Source of the DNA: Pseudomonas sp. 31-12
GTDB taxonomy: Bacteria > Pseudomonadota > Gammaproteobacteria > Pseudomonadales > Pseudomonadaceae
NCBI RefSeq assembly: GCF_003151075.1
Contig: NZ_CP029482.1
Span: 6,230,001-6,294,000, forward strand
Reading direction: 5' to 3'
DNA length: 64,000 nt
Shown: piece after piece, positions 63,213-64,000 of the stretch
How the letters are laid out: every line of letters begins with the position of its first letter
Numbering within the stretch: the first letter of the stretch is position 1
Translations under genes and position numbers: made by a program
The notes under the pieces: generated by a model
What the model was told of the DNA's origin: nothing
Seen by the model: only the letters and a program-made list of their open reading frames with translations
The model's database searches: none

Positions 63213-64000
63213 ATGCGCGTAGCCCTTTACCAATGTCCACCGTTGCCCCTGGATGTCGCCGGCAACTTGCAACGCCTGCATCAATTGGCGCTGGAAGCCA
63301 AGGGCGCAGACTTGCTGGTGCTGCCGGAGATGTTCCTGACCGGCTACAACATCGGCATTGATGCCGTCAGCGTGCTGGCGGAGGTGCACAACGGTGAGTC
63401 GGCGCAGCAGATCGCGCGCATCGCCAAGACGGCCGGGATCGCCATTTTGTATGGCTACCCCGAGCGCACCGAGGACGGGCAGATCTACAACGCCGTGCAG
63501 TTGATCGACGCCAACGGTGAGCGCCTGTGCAACTACCGCAAGACTCACCTGTTCGGCGACCTCGATCACTCGATGTTCAGCGCCGGGCAGGATGATTTTC
63601 CGTTGGTGGAACTCAATGGCTGGAAGCTCGGCTTTCTGATCTGCTACGACCTCGAGTTCCCGGAAAACGCCCGACGCCTGGCCTTGGCCGGCGCCGAGCT
63701 TATCCTGGTGCCGACGGCGAACATGATTCCCTTCGACTTCGTTGCCGATGTCACCGTGCGTTCCCGCGCCTTTGAAAACCAGTGCTATGTGGCGTATGCC
63801 AACTACTGCGGACAGGAAGGCGAGATCAATTACTGCGGCCAGAGCAGCATCGCCGCGCCGGATGGTAGCCGCATCGCCCAGGCTGGCCTGGATGAAGCGC
63901 TGATTGTCGGTGAGCTCGATCGTCAGTTGATGGTCGATTCCCGTGCTGCCAATCGTTACTTGATCGATCGCCGTCCCGAGCTTTACGGCGACCTTAACAA
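63213..64000 (+). CDS. davA: 5-aminopentanamidase (nitrilase family), 3' end outside window
   Basis: 262 codons visible, no stop reached, very near the expected end (about 264 residues). Carbon-nitrogen hydrolase with the Glu-Lys-Cys triad: the Glu in LPEMFLTGYN, the Lys in YRKTHLFGDL, and the Cys in LICYDLEFPE. Converts 5-aminopentanamide to 5-aminovalerate. Starts 12 bases after davB. Confidence 0.93.
   Translation, partial: MRVALYQCPPLPLDVAGNLQRLHQLALEAKGADLLVLPEMFLTGYNIGIDAVSVLAEVHNGESAQQIARIAKTAGIAILYGYPERTEDGQIYNAVQLIDANGERLCNYRKTHLFGDLDHSMFSAGQDDFPLVELNGWKLGFLICYDLEFPENARRLALAGAELILVPTANMIPFDFVADVTVRSRAFENQCYVAYANYCGQEGEINYCGQSSIAAPDGSRIAQAGLDEALIVGELDRQLMVDSRAANRYLIDRRPELYGDLN

Overview
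The window is a 64 kb piece of a Pseudomonas chromosome, most likely from the P. fluorescens lineage. The gene order matches the Pseudomonas core segment that in P. aeruginosa runs from the M23 peptidase/anmK genes through argC, coq7, speD, vfr, trpGDC, trpE, agt, lptD-surA, apaGH, cca, folK and rpoD to the c-di-GMP protein RmcA. The right edge (AsnC-type regulator, davB, davA) matches the arrangement next to rpoD in P. putida. Ten GC-rich inverted REP doublets or singlets of the fluorescens type lie in the gaps. No prophage, insertion sequence, CRISPR array or rRNA was seen.

Layout. 1-10.8 kb: peptidoglycan peptidase and anhMurNAc kinase, ErpA, ArgC, HemJ, a nitronate monooxygenase, a DUF805 membrane protein, a short-chain dehydrogenase, a HIT protein, Coq7, SpeD, an OsmC protein and Vfr. 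10.8-20.9 kb: a lipoate-ligase-like protein, trpGDC, the autotransporter esterase EstA, then rpe-gph-trpE and an iron-type alcohol dehydrogenase. A short Trp-rich leader peptide precedes trpGDC, and almost the same sequence forms the in-frame tail of gph just before trpE. 21-30 kb: the agtABCD transporter with its two-component system AgtSR, and a DUF3530 protein. 30-48 kb: DjlA-like co-chaperone, murU-amgK, lptD-surA-pdxA-rsmA-apaG-apaH-glpE, the prkA-yeaH-spoVR stress cluster, cca, folK/folB. 48-58.5 kb: plsY, tsaD, the rpsU-dnaG-rpoD macromolecular synthesis genes, rmcA and a tRNA-Ile2(CAU).

58.6-60.7 kb is the one clearly accessory stretch. It lies directly behind the tRNA and holds two tiny single-span membrane proteins, a long structured leader in front of a DUF3077 gene, and a free-standing M41-like (FtsH-type) zinc peptidase. 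The leader has three mutually exclusive complementary segments, one of them next to a hairpin that covers the ribosome-binding site. This is the most likely place for something undescribed. 60.8-64 kb: AsnC-type regulator, lysine 2-monooxygenase davB and the start-to-near-end of 5-aminopentanamidase davA.

Functional threads: peptidoglycan recycling (anmK, amgK, murU, with lptD/surA for the outer membrane); tryptophan synthesis under apparent attenuation; and 5-aminovalerate metabolism, since DavBA produces the compound that AgtABCD, under AgtSR, is known to import in P. aeruginosa. All calls are from reading the sequence and memory of families; no search or folding program was run.
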